A model generated the notes under the pieces. It was not told the DNA's origin, ran no database searches, and worked only from the letters and a program-made list of their open reading frames with translations. The position numbers were made by a program, and so were the translations under genes. Source: JBASNZ01 sp049657775 (GTDB lineage Bacteria > Actinomycetota > Coriobacteriia > Anaerosomatales > Anaerosomataceae). Taken from it: a stretch of DNA of 32,128 nt. Positions 8,043 through 16,489 of the stretch are shown piece by piece. The first letter of the stretch is position 1. Each line of letters starts with the position of its first letter. The stretch is from NCBI GenBank assembly GCA_049657775.1, contig JBASNZ010000016.1:1-32128 (forward strand), read 5' to 3'.

Positions 8043-8087
8043 GCACCACGTCCGCCATGGATCTGAGGTACGGCCGATGAATGCCGG
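7995..8087 (+). repeat. 38-bp tandem repeat (two units plus a partial third) carrying start codons
   Basis: Three copies of CNGCCGATGA begin at 7995, 8033 and 8071, exactly 38 bp apart. Units 1 and 2 agree at roughly 26 of 38 positions. Unit 3 keeps the first ten bases and then becomes the tsaE start. Each full unit ends with a purine-rich Shine-Dalgarno-like stretch (CCAGGA at 8025-8030, TGAGGT at 8064-8069), correctly spaced for the ATG in the following unit. The repeat therefore duplicates a whole translation-initiation module. Since 38 is not a multiple of 3, each unit shifts the frame and creates the ATGA overlaps. Confidence 0.7.
8039..8080 (+). CDS. Coupled mini-ORF 2 between udg and tsaE (13 aa)
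   Basis: ATG 8039 overlaps the stop of mini-ORF 1 (ATGA) and is preceded by AGGA at 8027-8030. It reads MSTTSAMDLRYGR and stops at 8078-8080, overlapping the tsaE ATG at 8077 in the same ATGA manner. It encodes the second copy of the peptide of the 38-bp repeat. Its likeliest role is to pass ribosomes on to tsaE. The peptide itself is of unknown value. Confidence 0.4.
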   Translation: MSTTSAMDLRYGR

Positions 8088-8562
8088 GCTCGTGCTCGAT
8101 GTTCCCACCGCCGATGCCATGCACGGCGCGGGTATCCGCCTCGCCGCGCTCGTGGAGCCCAACGACGTCATCTCGCTCACGGGTGACCTGGGCGCCGGTA
8201 AGACCGCGCTCGTGAAGGGCGTCGCCGAGGGTCTTGGCGTGTCCGAGAAGGTGACGAGTCCGACGTTCAACATCCTCGTGGAACACAGGGGGGCGCTCGC
8301 GCTCTTCCACTTCGACCTGTACCGGTTGGAGCGTGCGACGCAGTTGGAGGACATCGACTTCTACGGGACCCTCGAGGCCGGCGGGGTCTCGCTCATCGAG
8401 TGGGGCGAGCGTTTCTCGGAGGAACTGCCGGCGGACCACCTGTCGGTCGAGTTCACGATCCTGCCCGACGACACCCGGGAGCTTGCGCTTACCCCGCACG
8501 GCCCCCGGTCGCACGTGCTGGCGGCCGCCTGGCGAGACGCCTGTGCGGGTGACGCGCGATGA
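8077..8562 (+). CDS. tsaE: t6A biosynthesis ATPase TsaE
   Basis: The product is 161 residues. TsaE is the small ATPase that works with TsaB and TsaD to put threonylcarbamoyl on A37 of tRNAs reading ANN codons. The P-loop GDLGAGKT is at residues 36-43, followed by SPTFNILVEH, FHFDLYRL and LIEWGERF, all conserved in TsaE. GAGGT at 8065-8069 gives a good ribosome-binding site 7 bases before the ATG. The start overlaps mini-ORF 2 and the stop overlaps tsaB (ATGA, 8559-8562). The gene belongs to a compact tsaE-tsaB-(rimI)tsaD block. TsaC/Sua5, needed for the first step of the pathway, is not in the window. Confidence 0.96.
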   Translation: MNAGLVLDVPTADAMHGAGIRLAALVEPNDVISLTGDLGAGKTALVKGVAEGLGVSEKVTSPTFNILVEHRGALALFHFDLYRLERATQLEDIDFYGTLEAGGVSLIEWGERFSEELPADHLSVEFTILPDDTRELALTPHGPRSHVLAAAWRDACAGDAR

Positions 8563-9407
8563 CGGCGCCCCGTCTGGTGCTTGCGTTCGACGCCGCGACC
8601 GAGCACGTCGCTCTCGGGTTGGCGCGCGTGAGCGACGCCGGCGTTGAGATGCTCGCCGAGAAGGACTTCGCGGCACCACGGGCGGCGCTCTCGGCGCTAC
8701 TGCCGGCGGCGGGCGCTCTGCTGGAGCTCGTTGGCGTCGGCATCGGGGATATCGCCGTGGTGGCGGTGGGCAGGGGACCCGGCTCGTTCACGGGTGTGCG
8801 CATCGCCGTAGCGACCGCGAAAGGGATCGCGCACGGGTTGGGCGTCCCGCTCGTAGGCTTTGGGACCCTCGACGCTGTCGCATGGCGCTTCTCGAGCCAC
8901 CAGGGGCTTGTGGGCGTCGTGGGCGACGCCATGCGAGGCGAAGTGTATCCGTGCCTTTTCCGCTGCTCAGACGGCATCTGCGAGCGTCTGGAGCCATATC
9001 ACGTGGCAAGACCCGAAGAGGCTGCCGCCAGATGGGCTGTGGGGACCCACGAGCCGGTGCTCCTGGCGGGCAACGGCCTGGCCAAGTACGAGAGGGACTT
9101 CTCGGATGCCCTGGGCACACGGGTCATCGTGGCCGAGCGCGGACTTTGGACGCCGAGCGGAGCCTCCGTCATCGCGGCGATGCTCGCGGAGAGCTCGTCC
9201 CCATCGCTCGCCGACCTGGACGCGGGGGCTTCAGCGACGGCGACGGATCCCGGTGTGTTGCTCCCCGTGTACACGCGTCTTTCCGACGCCGAGGAAGACG
9301 AGGCTCGACGTGCAGCGGATGGATCGCAGGCGCGCAGCCCCGGAAGCGGCACGGCCCGCACGGTACCCGTGAACGGCGTGGCCGGGCGGGATGGTGATGA
9401 GCGGTGA
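8559..9407 (+). CDS. tsaB: t6A biosynthesis protein TsaB
   Basis: The product is 282 residues with the ASKHA-type N-terminus LVLAFDAATEHVALGLA. GRGPGSFTGVRIAVATAKGI follows, the signature segment of TsaB/TsaD-type proteins. TsaB does not catalyse the transfer; it dimerises with TsaD and is required for its activity. The last ~35 residues (after SDAEEDEARRAADG) are Gly/Ser/Arg-rich and probably disordered. Many Gram-positive relatives carry a RimI acetyltransferase fused to or following TsaB; here that module sits at the front of the next gene instead. Starts and stops overlap on both sides (ATGA with tsaE, GTGA at 9404-9407 with rimI-tsaD), indicating tight translational coupling. Confidence 0.95.
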   Translation: MTAPRLVLAFDAATEHVALGLARVSDAGVEMLAEKDFAAPRAALSALLPAAGALLELVGVGIGDIAVVAVGRGPGSFTGVRIAVATAKGIAHGLGVPLVGFGTLDAVAWRFSSHQGLVGVVGDAMRGEVYPCLFRCSDGICERLEPYHVARPEEAAARWAVGTHEPVLLAGNGLAKYERDFSDALGTRVIVAERGLWTPSGASVIAAMLAESSSPSLADLDAGASATATDPGVLLPVYTRLSDAEEDEARRAADGSQARSPGSGTARTVPVNGVAGRDGDER

Positions 9408-10900
9408 CCGTGACCCTGCGCTCGATGGTTCCCGCGGATCTGTCCGCCGTTCTGGCCGTGGAACTCGCCAGCTTCACACTGCCCTGGAGTCGGGGGCAGT
9501 TCTCCGACGAGCTCGCCCGTCCCGAGAGTCGCGTGTGGCTTGTAGCCGAGGAGGACGGGGTGCTCGTGGGTTTTGGCGGGATCATGCTCGCGCCGGACGG
9601 CGCGCACGTGATGAACCTGGCGACTGCGCCCGATGTGCGGGGCCGCGGCATCGCCAAGACGCTTCTGTTGGCGCTGAGCGCCTGTGCGCACGCGAGAGGC
9701 GCCTGCGCGCTCACGCTGGAGGTCCGCGAGTCCAACGTGCCTGCACTCGGGTTGTACCGCTCGCTCGGGTTCGTGGAGGCGGGTGCGCGGCCGCGCTATT
9801 ACGAGGACACCGGCGAGGACGCGATCATCATGTGGGCGGACATCGCGCGCCTTCGCGCGATCTCGCGCGCGCTGCACGCAGAAGAGCTGCTCCTTGCGAT
9901 CGAGACGTCGTGCGACGAGACCGCCGCCGCGGTGATGCGCGGTGGAAGCGAGCTGCTCTCGAGCGTGGTTGCGACACAGGTGGACTTTCACGCGCGGTTC
10001 GGAGGCGTTGTGCCCGAGATCGCGTCGCGCAAGCATACCGAGGCGATCGTCGGCGTGGTGGACGAGGCGCTCGAACGTGCCGGCGTGGCGCTGGGAGACC
10101 TTGATGCGATCGCCGTGACGTACGGGCCGGGTCTTATCGGCGCGCTCGTCGTGGGCGTGGCATACGCAAAGGGGCTTTCGTTTGGGACCGGGTTACCGCT
10201 GGTTGGCGTGAATCACCTGGAAGGCCACATCTTCGCGAACCGACTGGCCGACCCCGAACTCGAACCGCCGCTGGTGGCGCTTGTGGTGTCGGGTGGCCAT
10301 ACGTCGCTCATCCACGTGCCCGCATGGGGCGAGTACCGCACCATGGGGTCCACGCTGGATGACGCGGCTGGTGAGGCTTTCGACAAGGTGGCCAAGCTGC
10401 TCGGCCTCGGTTATCCGGGCGGTCCCGCTATCTCAAAGCTCGCCGAGTCGGGCGACCCCGGTGCGATCGCCTTCCCGCGCGCGATGCTGCACTCGGGTGA
10501 CTACGACTTCTCGCTGTCCGGGCTCAAGACGGCCGTCATCACGTACGTCCGCAAGGAGAAGGAGGCCGGTCGCGAGATCGACCTTCCGGACCTGGCGGCG
10601 TCGTTCCAGCGCGCGGTCATCGACGTGCAGGTAGCCAAGACACTTCGCGCTGCCGAAGAGACCGGCGTGCACAGCGTCTGCCTTGCGGGGGGCGTGGCAG
10701 CGAACGCGGCGCTTCGCAGCGCGCTCGGCGGCGCGCTTGGTGCCAGGGGCATACACCTGTCGGTGCCACCCTTTGAGCTTTGTACCGACAACGCGGCGAT
10801 GATCGCGGCGGCGGGACATCACCGGCTTGTGCGCGGCCACTTCCTGGGGCTTGATGCCGAGGCGACCGCGAGCCTGCCGCTGGACGACGGCAGGATCTGA
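9404..10900 (+). CDS. tsaD: RimI-TsaD fusion: GNAT acetyltransferase joined to t6A transferase
   Basis: One 498-residue frame holds two enzymes. Residues ~1-150 are a GNAT N-acetyltransferase of the RimI type, which acetylates the N-terminus of ribosomal protein S18. The acetyl-CoA loop RGRGIAKTLL is at 79-88, followed by the RimI-like ALTLEVRESNVPALGLYRSLGF. Residues ~163-498 are full-length TsaD, the threonylcarbamoyl transferase. They contain LLAIETSCDETAAAV, the metal-binding HLEGH at 271-275, VSGGHTSL at 296-302, SGLKTAV and the DNAAMIAAAG end. A linker of only about 10 residues separates the modules and no stop or frameshift lies between them. The GTG start at 9404 overlaps the tsaB stop. 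All catalytic motifs look intact, so both activities are predicted. Confidence 0.95.
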   Translation: MTVTLRSMVPADLSAVLAVELASFTLPWSRGQFSDELARPESRVWLVAEEDGVLVGFGGIMLAPDGAHVMNLATAPDVRGRGIAKTLLLALSACAHARGACALTLEVRESNVPALGLYRSLGFVEAGARPRYYEDTGEDAIIMWADIARLRAISRALHAEELLLAIETSCDETAAAVMRGGSELLSSVVATQVDFHARFGGVVPEIASRKHTEAIVGVVDEALERAGVALGDLDAIAVTYGPGLIGALVVGVAYAKGLSFGTGLPLVGVNHLEGHIFANRLADPELEPPLVALVVSGGHTSLIHVPAWGEYRTMGSTLDDAAGEAFDKVAKLLGLGYPGGPAISKLAESGDPGAIAFPRAMLHSGDYDFSLSGLKTAVITYVRKEKEAGREIDLPDLAASFQRAVIDVQVAKTLRAAEETGVHSVCLAGGVAANAALRSALGGALGARGIHLSVPPFELCTDNAAMIAAAGHHRLVRGHFLGLDAEATASLPLDDGRI

Positions 10901-10954
10901 GCCCGGTTGTCAGCGGGGGACTCAGCGCGACGCGCGTTAGGGATGCGCCCGGGC

Positions 10955-10991
10955 GAGAATCTGAGTCTTGTCGCATCAGATTCTGATTCTC
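10955..10991. repeat. Overlapping inverted repeats upstream of the groES promoter
   Basis: GAATCTGA (10957-10964) and TCAGATTC (10976-10983) form an 8-bp perfect inverted repeat with an 11-base gap. GAGAATC (10955-10961) can pair instead with GATTCTC (10985-10991). GATTCT also occurs as a direct repeat. The element sits between the tsaD stop and the -35 box. It may be an RNA hairpin ending the tsa transcript (no T-tract is seen) or a regulator site for the chaperonin promoter. Confidence 0.5.
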
Positions 10992-10996
10992 GGGGC

Positions 10997-11025
10997 TTGC
11001 ATCTCTGACGCCGTCATTCTAGAAT
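10997..11025 (+). promoter_or_regulatory. groESL housekeeping promoter
   Basis: TTGCAT (10997-11002) and TAGAAT (11020-11025) are separated by exactly 17 bases, a good sigma70-type promoter. The predicted transcription start, near 11032, falls at the left edge of the CIRCE element at 11036, so a bound repressor would block initiation or early elongation. The leader to groES is about 130 nt. Confidence 0.75.
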
Positions 11026-11035
11026 CACCTTCGGG

Positions 11036-11062
11036 TTGGCACTCGGAAGCCGAGAGTGCCAA
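11036..11062. promoter_or_regulatory. CIRCE operator (HrcA-binding)
   Basis: TTGGCACTC, nine bases, GAGTGCCAA is a perfect 9-9-9 inverted repeat. It differs from the classic CIRCE sequence (TTAGCACTC-N9-GAGTGCTAA) by one symmetric base per arm. CIRCE is bound by the heat-shock repressor HrcA, so groESL is predicted to be derepressed by heat or unfolded-protein load. hrcA itself is not in the window. Confidence 0.95.
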
Positions 11063-11164
11063 AATGCCCGTGGATCTTGGTCAAACTCGGGTAGATAGAA
11101 CTGGCCTGAAGTTGACCACGCTATCGGGAGTAACCGTCGTATACGAGACGCAGGAGGGTAGAGC

Positions 11165-11455
11165 ATGAATCTCAAGCCGCTGTTCGACAACATCGTTGTG
11201 AAGCCGGCAAAGGCCGAGGAGCAGACCAAGTCCGGCCTGTTCATCCCGGACGCCGCTCAGGAGAAGCCCAAGAAGGGCGAGGTCATCGCCGTTGGTGAGG
11301 GCCGCTGGGACGAGGAGGGCGAGAAGCGCGTGCCGATGGACGTCAAGGTCGGCGACGTTGTGATCTACAAGGAGTGGGGCAAGACCGCCATCAAGATCGA
11401 CGGCGAAGAGTACTTCATCATGTCGCAGGGCGACGTTCTCGCTATCGCTCTTTAG
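11165..11455 (+). CDS. groES: Co-chaperonin GroES
   Basis: The product is 96 residues, the normal length. It has the N-terminal strand NLKPLFDNIVVKPAKAEEQT, the mobile loop SGLFIPDAAQEKPKKGEVIAVGEG that contacts GroEL, and VGDVVIYKEWGKTAIKIDGEEY near the end. The heptameric lid caps the GroEL folding chamber. AGGAGG at 11152-11157 supports ATG 11165. It is preceded by a CIRCE operator and followed by groEL after 57 bp, so the two form a heat-shock operon. Confidence 0.98.
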   Translation: MNLKPLFDNIVVKPAKAEEQTKSGLFIPDAAQEKPKKGEVIAVGEGRWDEEGEKRVPMDVKVGDVVIYKEWGKTAIKIDGEEYFIMSQGDVLAIAL

Positions 11456-11468
11456 ACCCGGTACATTC

Positions 11469-11482
11469 GGGCGTTTGCGCCC
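11469..11482 (+). other. Small groES-groEL intercistronic hairpin
   Basis: GGGCG, a TTTG loop and CGCCC form a 5-bp GC stem in the 57-bp gap, about 12 bases before the groEL Shine-Dalgarno. It may influence processing or the GroES:GroEL ratio. It is small and could be coincidental. Confidence 0.3.
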
Positions 11483-11512
11483 AGTGACGTCTTTAGGAGG
11501 GAGTTAATCCGT

Positions 11513-13141
<1,629 letters not shown>

Positions 13142-13159
13142 GGATCACCCGCACTTCGA

Positions 13160-13194
13160 GCAGGGCCCCGCGCAGGATGCGGGGCCCTGCTTTT
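13160..13194 (+). terminator. groESL intrinsic terminator
   Basis: GCAGGGCCCCGC (13160-13171) pairs perfectly with GCGGGGCCCTGC (13179-13190) around a 7-base loop and is followed by TTTTG. A 12-bp GC stem with a T-tract 18 bp after groEL is an unambiguous rho-independent terminator. Confidence 0.95.
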
Positions 13195-13457
13195 GTCCGC
13201 AGACGCACGGTTACACATCCTCACACGGAGCCTACCGGGGAGGCGACCTGCGGCGCGGTTCGGTCGCTCGCCATGTGTTGAACGTCCGGGCGTTCGACTC
13301 GCCGGATCCCCTGCCCAACGCCGTGGGGCGCCCACCTGTTCCAGCCACGTTGCGACGGCCCACACCCTCGCAGATCGCGAGGGTGTGAAAGGATTCTCTA
13401 GTACGACTAGCGGTCGCGCTGCTAAACTAAAGGTTAAACGGGGCCGATAAGCGGTGT
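13195..13457. other. Non-coding stretch before the diguanylate cyclase gene
   Basis: No convincing gene is present. The stretch contains an 11-bp perfect hairpin at 13361-13387 and a short palindrome CTAGT/ACTAG at 13398-13410. A -10-like TAAACT lies at 13423-13428 with no clear -35. An open frame at 13193-13450 on the + strand is Arg/Pro-rich and lacks a ribosome-binding site, so it is probably not a gene. I compared the segment mentally with c-di-GMP riboswitch consensus elements and saw no match. Confidence 0.5.
13361..13387. repeat. 11-bp perfect inverted repeat upstream of the GGDEF gene
   Basis: CACACCCTCGC (13361-13371) and GCGAGGGTGTG (13377-13387) pair perfectly around AGATC. There is no T-tract on either side, so it is not a standard terminator. 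It lies about 35 bp upstream of the -10-like TAAACT and 70 bp before the gene, a position suited to a dimeric regulator or to an RNA hairpin. Confidence 0.6.
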
Positions 13458-15332
13458 ATGAAGTTCAGACACCGCATACTCCTGTACAGTATCGTGACGA
13501 TCGCGTTTCTCGCGGTCGGCGCCGGGACGGTCGTGGCGACGATCGACTCGGGAGCCCGCGACCTTGCGGCGAGCCGGCATGATGAGTCCGCTGTCATCGG
13601 CGAGCTCGTCGCTCATTCATTCGACGCCGGTCGGCACGCGGAACTGTATGCGGTAACGGGCGATGCCGCCCATTTCGCGGAGTTCACAGCAGCCAAGGTC
13701 GAACTCGATGCGGTGTTCGAGACGCTCCAGTCGGCAGACGTATACGCGCGGCACGACGATGTCGTCGAGCGCACCCTTCTGATGCACGCGGCGGGCTCCT
13801 GGGAGGAACTCAAGGTCGCCGTAGGCGTGTTGGACTCGTCGGAGGGACAGGTCACCCCGTTCGCGTCCCGATCGCTCGTGCGGCGCATCGACGCGCTCCA
13901 GGCTGACGTCGCGCTGCTTGCGGAGCGGCAGCGCGCACTCACCAACGAGGCGATGGAATCCATGCGTTCCGCCGTGCGCCAGTCGCTCGTCGTCGTGGTG
14001 GTCGTGGCGCTCCTTGGAGTCGTGATGATCGCTGTAGCCTCGAGGATAGCGACCAAGTCAGTTGCGGACCCGATCCTGTATCTGCACGAGACCGCCCTTC
14101 GGATAGCGCAGGGCGACCTGGAGCGGGAAGTCCAGCATCCGGGTGCTGATGAGATCGCGGATCTGGGCAGGGCTTTTGAGGCCATGCGGCTGAATCTGCG
14201 CGGCGCGCTTACATCGCTCAAGCACGAGATCGAGGAGCGGACGTCCACCGAGGAGGAGCTTGCCGAGGCCAACCACGAGCTCACGCTGTCGGTGGACCGG
14301 CTGGTGAGCACCAACGATGCGATCGGCCTGATCGCCCAGATGGGTCAGATCCTGCAGGCGGACCTGCGAGAGGACGAGGCATACAGCGTGATGTCCCTCT
14401 ATGGACAGCGGCTGTTCGAGGACATGCGCGGCGGACTCTATCTGTACCAGTCGGATGGCGTCGTCCAGCGTGTAACGGCCTGGGGCGAGGAGTCGGACAT
14501 GCCCGACGCGTTCGCTACACGCGAATGCTGGGCGCTCCGCACGGGCAAGCCGCACAAGGTTCGCGGTCACGATGAGGCGATCCCACGGTGCGAACACAGT
14601 GTCGATGACGGTGGATGCTTCGAGTGCGTGCCGCTCAACGCGCACGGCGAAGTCCTCGGCACGCTCGTGATCGAGGGGTGCTCGCCCGTCAAGGGTCAGC
14701 GAGCCGAGGTCGAAGACCGCATACTGATGGCGTACTCCGAACATGTCGCGCTCGCGCTGTCCAATCTGCGACTTCGGGAGAAGCTGCGCGAGCAATCGTT
14801 GCGCGATCACCTGACCGGACTCTATAACCGCCGGATAATGCAGGAAGCGCTCATTCGCGAGATCGCGCGGGCGAAGCGAACCGGCACGGCGCTCGTGGTC
14901 GCGATGGTCGACGTCGACCATTTCAAGGAGTACAACGACACCTACGGGCACGACGCCGGCGACCACGTGCTCGTCGAGATGGCGCGGTATCTGTCGGAGA
15001 GCACGCGCGCCGGCGACGTCGCTTGCCGGTACGGTGGCGAGGAGTTCGTGCTGATCTGGTCGGGCATGGAGCTTGATCACGCCCTTGCCCGAGCAGAAGC
15101 GCTGCGCAAGGGGATTTCGGAGCTCTCGCTCGTTCATGAGGGGCGCAGTCTCGACAAGCTGACGGCCTCGATCGGTCTGGCTGTGTACCCGAGTCACGGG
15201 CTCACGGGTGAAGCTCTCCTTGCCGGGGCGGACGAGGCGCTCTATGAGGCCAAGGCGGAGGGACGGGACAGGGTCGTGCTGGCGAACATGGTCGCATGCG
15301 CGGTGGAGCGGGTCATTCCCGACGTCCGATAA
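13458..15332 (+). CDS. Membrane HAMP-GAF-GGDEF diguanylate cyclase
   Basis: The product is 624 residues. The order is: transmembrane helix 1 (~6-28), an extracytoplasmic sensor of ~145 helical residues, transmembrane helix 2 (~176-195), HAMP (~197-250), a coiled coil, a GAF-like domain (~290-438) and a C-terminal GGDEF domain (~445-612). The active site is GGEEF (526-530), with the upstream DVDHFKEYNDTYGHDAGD metal and substrate region intact. RAGD at 517-520, exactly five residues before GGEEF, is a complete RxxD inhibitory site, so c-di-GMP product inhibition is predicted. The GAF-like domain carries C357, C378, C387 and C390 (in CEH and CFEC), which could bind a metal or respond to redox. 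ATG 13458 has only a weak RBS. The external signal is unknown. Confidence 0.93.
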   Translation: MKFRHRILLYSIVTIAFLAVGAGTVVATIDSGARDLAASRHDESAVIGELVAHSFDAGRHAELYAVTGDAAHFAEFTAAKVELDAVFETLQSADVYARHDDVVERTLLMHAAGSWEELKVAVGVLDSSEGQVTPFASRSLVRRIDALQADVALLAERQRALTNEAMESMRSAVRQSLVVVVVVALLGVVMIAVASRIATKSVADPILYLHETALRIAQGDLEREVQHPGADEIADLGRAFEAMRLNLRGALTSLKHEIEERTSTEEELAEANHELTLSVDRLVSTNDAIGLIAQMGQILQADLREDEAYSVMSLYGQRLFEDMRGGLYLYQSDGVVQRVTAWGEESDMPDAFATRECWALRTGKPHKVRGHDEAIPRCEHSVDDGGCFECVPLNAHGEVLGTLVIEGCSPVKGQRAEVEDRILMAYSEHVALALSNLRLREKLREQSLRDHLTGLYNRRIMQEALIREIARAKRTGTALVVAMVDVDHFKEYNDTYGHDAGDHVLVEMARYLSESTRAGDVACRYGGEEFVLIWSGMELDHALARAEALRKGISELSLVHEGRSLDKLTASIGLAVYPSHGLTGEALLAGADEALYEAKAEGRDRVVLANMVACAVERVIPDVR

Positions 15333-15421
15333 GGGGGAGTGGGAGCGCGAAAGCGGTGGCACCCGACCGTCTCATCGGGTAACCTACGTCCGTCGTCCCC
15401 GCTCTCCTCGAGGTGCACTCC

Positions 15422-16486
15422 ATGGCGCTTTCCATCGGTATCGTCGGTCTGCCCAACGTGGGCAAGTCCACGCTCTTCACGGCGCTCACGCGTAAGGTCG
15501 TGGACGCTGCCAACTACCCGTTTGCCACCATCGAGCCCAACGTCGGCGTGGTGCCGGTGCCCGATGCCCGTCTGGACCGTCTGGCCGAACTCGTGAAGCC
15601 GGAGCGTGTGCTGCCCGCCACGGTCGAGTTCGTGGACATCGCGGGTCTGGTGAAGGGCGCCAACGAGGGGGAGGGGCTTGGCAACCAGTTCCTCGCCAAC
15701 ATCCGCGAGACCGACGCCATCGTCGAGGTGGTCCGCTACTTCTCGGATCCGAACGTCATCCACGTCGACGGGCGCGTCGATCCGGCCTCGGATGTTGAGA
15801 CCATTCGCACCGAGCTCGTGCTTGCCGACCTCGGGACGATGGAGCGCGCGCTTCCCCGGCTTGAGAAGGAGGTCAAGCGCGACAAGGCGCTGGAGCCCAA
15901 GCTCGCCGTCGCGCGGCGCGTGCAGACCTGGATGGAGGCGGGACACCGCGCCGCCAAGATGGACATGGCTGCCGAAGAGCGCGTGCTGCTGCAGGACCTG
16001 CACCTGCTCACCATGAAGCCGATGCTCTACGTCGCCAATGTCGATGAGGGCGCGATCCATGCCGACCTCGCCGAGATCGACAACCAGAAACCGATCCCGA
16101 TCTGCGCCAAGATCGAGTCCGAGATGGCGGACCTGGACGCCGCAGACCTGGCCGAGTACCTGCAGATGGAAGGGCTGGAGGAGCCCGGGCTGAACGCACT
16201 CATACGCGAGGCCTACCGGCTTCTGGGCCTGCAGAGCTACTTCACGGCGGGACCCAAGGAGGTCCGCGCGTGGACCGTGCGGGTGGGCGCGAAGGCGCCA
16301 GAGGCGGCGGGCGTGATCCACAGTGACTTCGAGCGCGGGTTCATCAAGGCCGAGGTGATCTCGTACGCGGACTACGACGCGCTCCAGACCGAGGCCGCGG
16401 CGAAGGCCGCAGGCAAGCTCAAGGTCGAGGGCAAGGAATACGTCGTGGCAGACGGCGACGTCATGCACTTCCGCTTCAACGTCTAG
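15422..16486 (+). CDS. ychF: YchF/OLA1-family P-loop ATPase
   Basis: The product is 354 residues from ATG 15422, which has GAGGTG six bases upstream. An in-frame GTG at 15413 lies within that RBS. The N-terminus MALSIGIVGLPNVGKSTLF carries the P-loop (9-17) and switch II is DIAGLVKGANEGEGLG. The G4 motif is NVDE (206-209) instead of NKxD, the known change that makes YchF prefer ATP over GTP. A coiled-coil insertion follows switch II, and a TGS domain occupies the last ~85 residues. YchF associates with ribosomes and has been linked to stress responses in other bacteria. The gene appears monocistronic and converges on the amidase gene, with only 3 bp between the stop codons. Confidence 0.97.
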   Translation: MALSIGIVGLPNVGKSTLFTALTRKVVDAANYPFATIEPNVGVVPVPDARLDRLAELVKPERVLPATVEFVDIAGLVKGANEGEGLGNQFLANIRETDAIVEVVRYFSDPNVIHVDGRVDPASDVETIRTELVLADLGTMERALPRLEKEVKRDKALEPKLAVARRVQTWMEAGHRAAKMDMAAEERVLLQDLHLLTMKPMLYVANVDEGAIHADLAEIDNQKPIPICAKIESEMADLDAADLAEYLQMEGLEEPGLNALIREAYRLLGLQSYFTAGPKEVRAWTVRVGAKAPEAAGVIHSDFERGFIKAEVISYADYDALQTEAAAKAAGKLKVEGKEYVVADGDVMHFRFNV

Positions 16487-16489
16487 GTG

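Noticed and set aside
10968..11168. 66-codon + strand frame ending in ATGA overlap with groES
   Set aside because: It runs through the promoter and CIRCE operator and would start upstream of the predicted transcription start. The overlap with groES is probably coincidental.
13228..13320. tRNA-like segment with GGCG-TTCGACT-CGCC resembling a T arm
   Set aside because: No matching acceptor stem, D arm or anticodon arm could be folded around it, and a comparison with tRNA-Sec features failed.
13193..13450. 85-codon + strand frame between groEL and the GGDEF gene
   Set aside because: Arg/Pro/Ala-rich, no ribosome-binding site, begins inside the groESL terminator region, and shows no recognisable fold.
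13195..13457. c-di-GMP riboswitch upstream of the diguanylate cyclase
   Set aside because: The conserved riboswitch core elements I know are not present; only a simple hairpin is visible.
15361..15380. ACCCGA/TCGGGT inverted repeat before ychF as a terminator
   Set aside because: Only a 6-bp stem with an 8-base loop and no T-tract; too weak to call.
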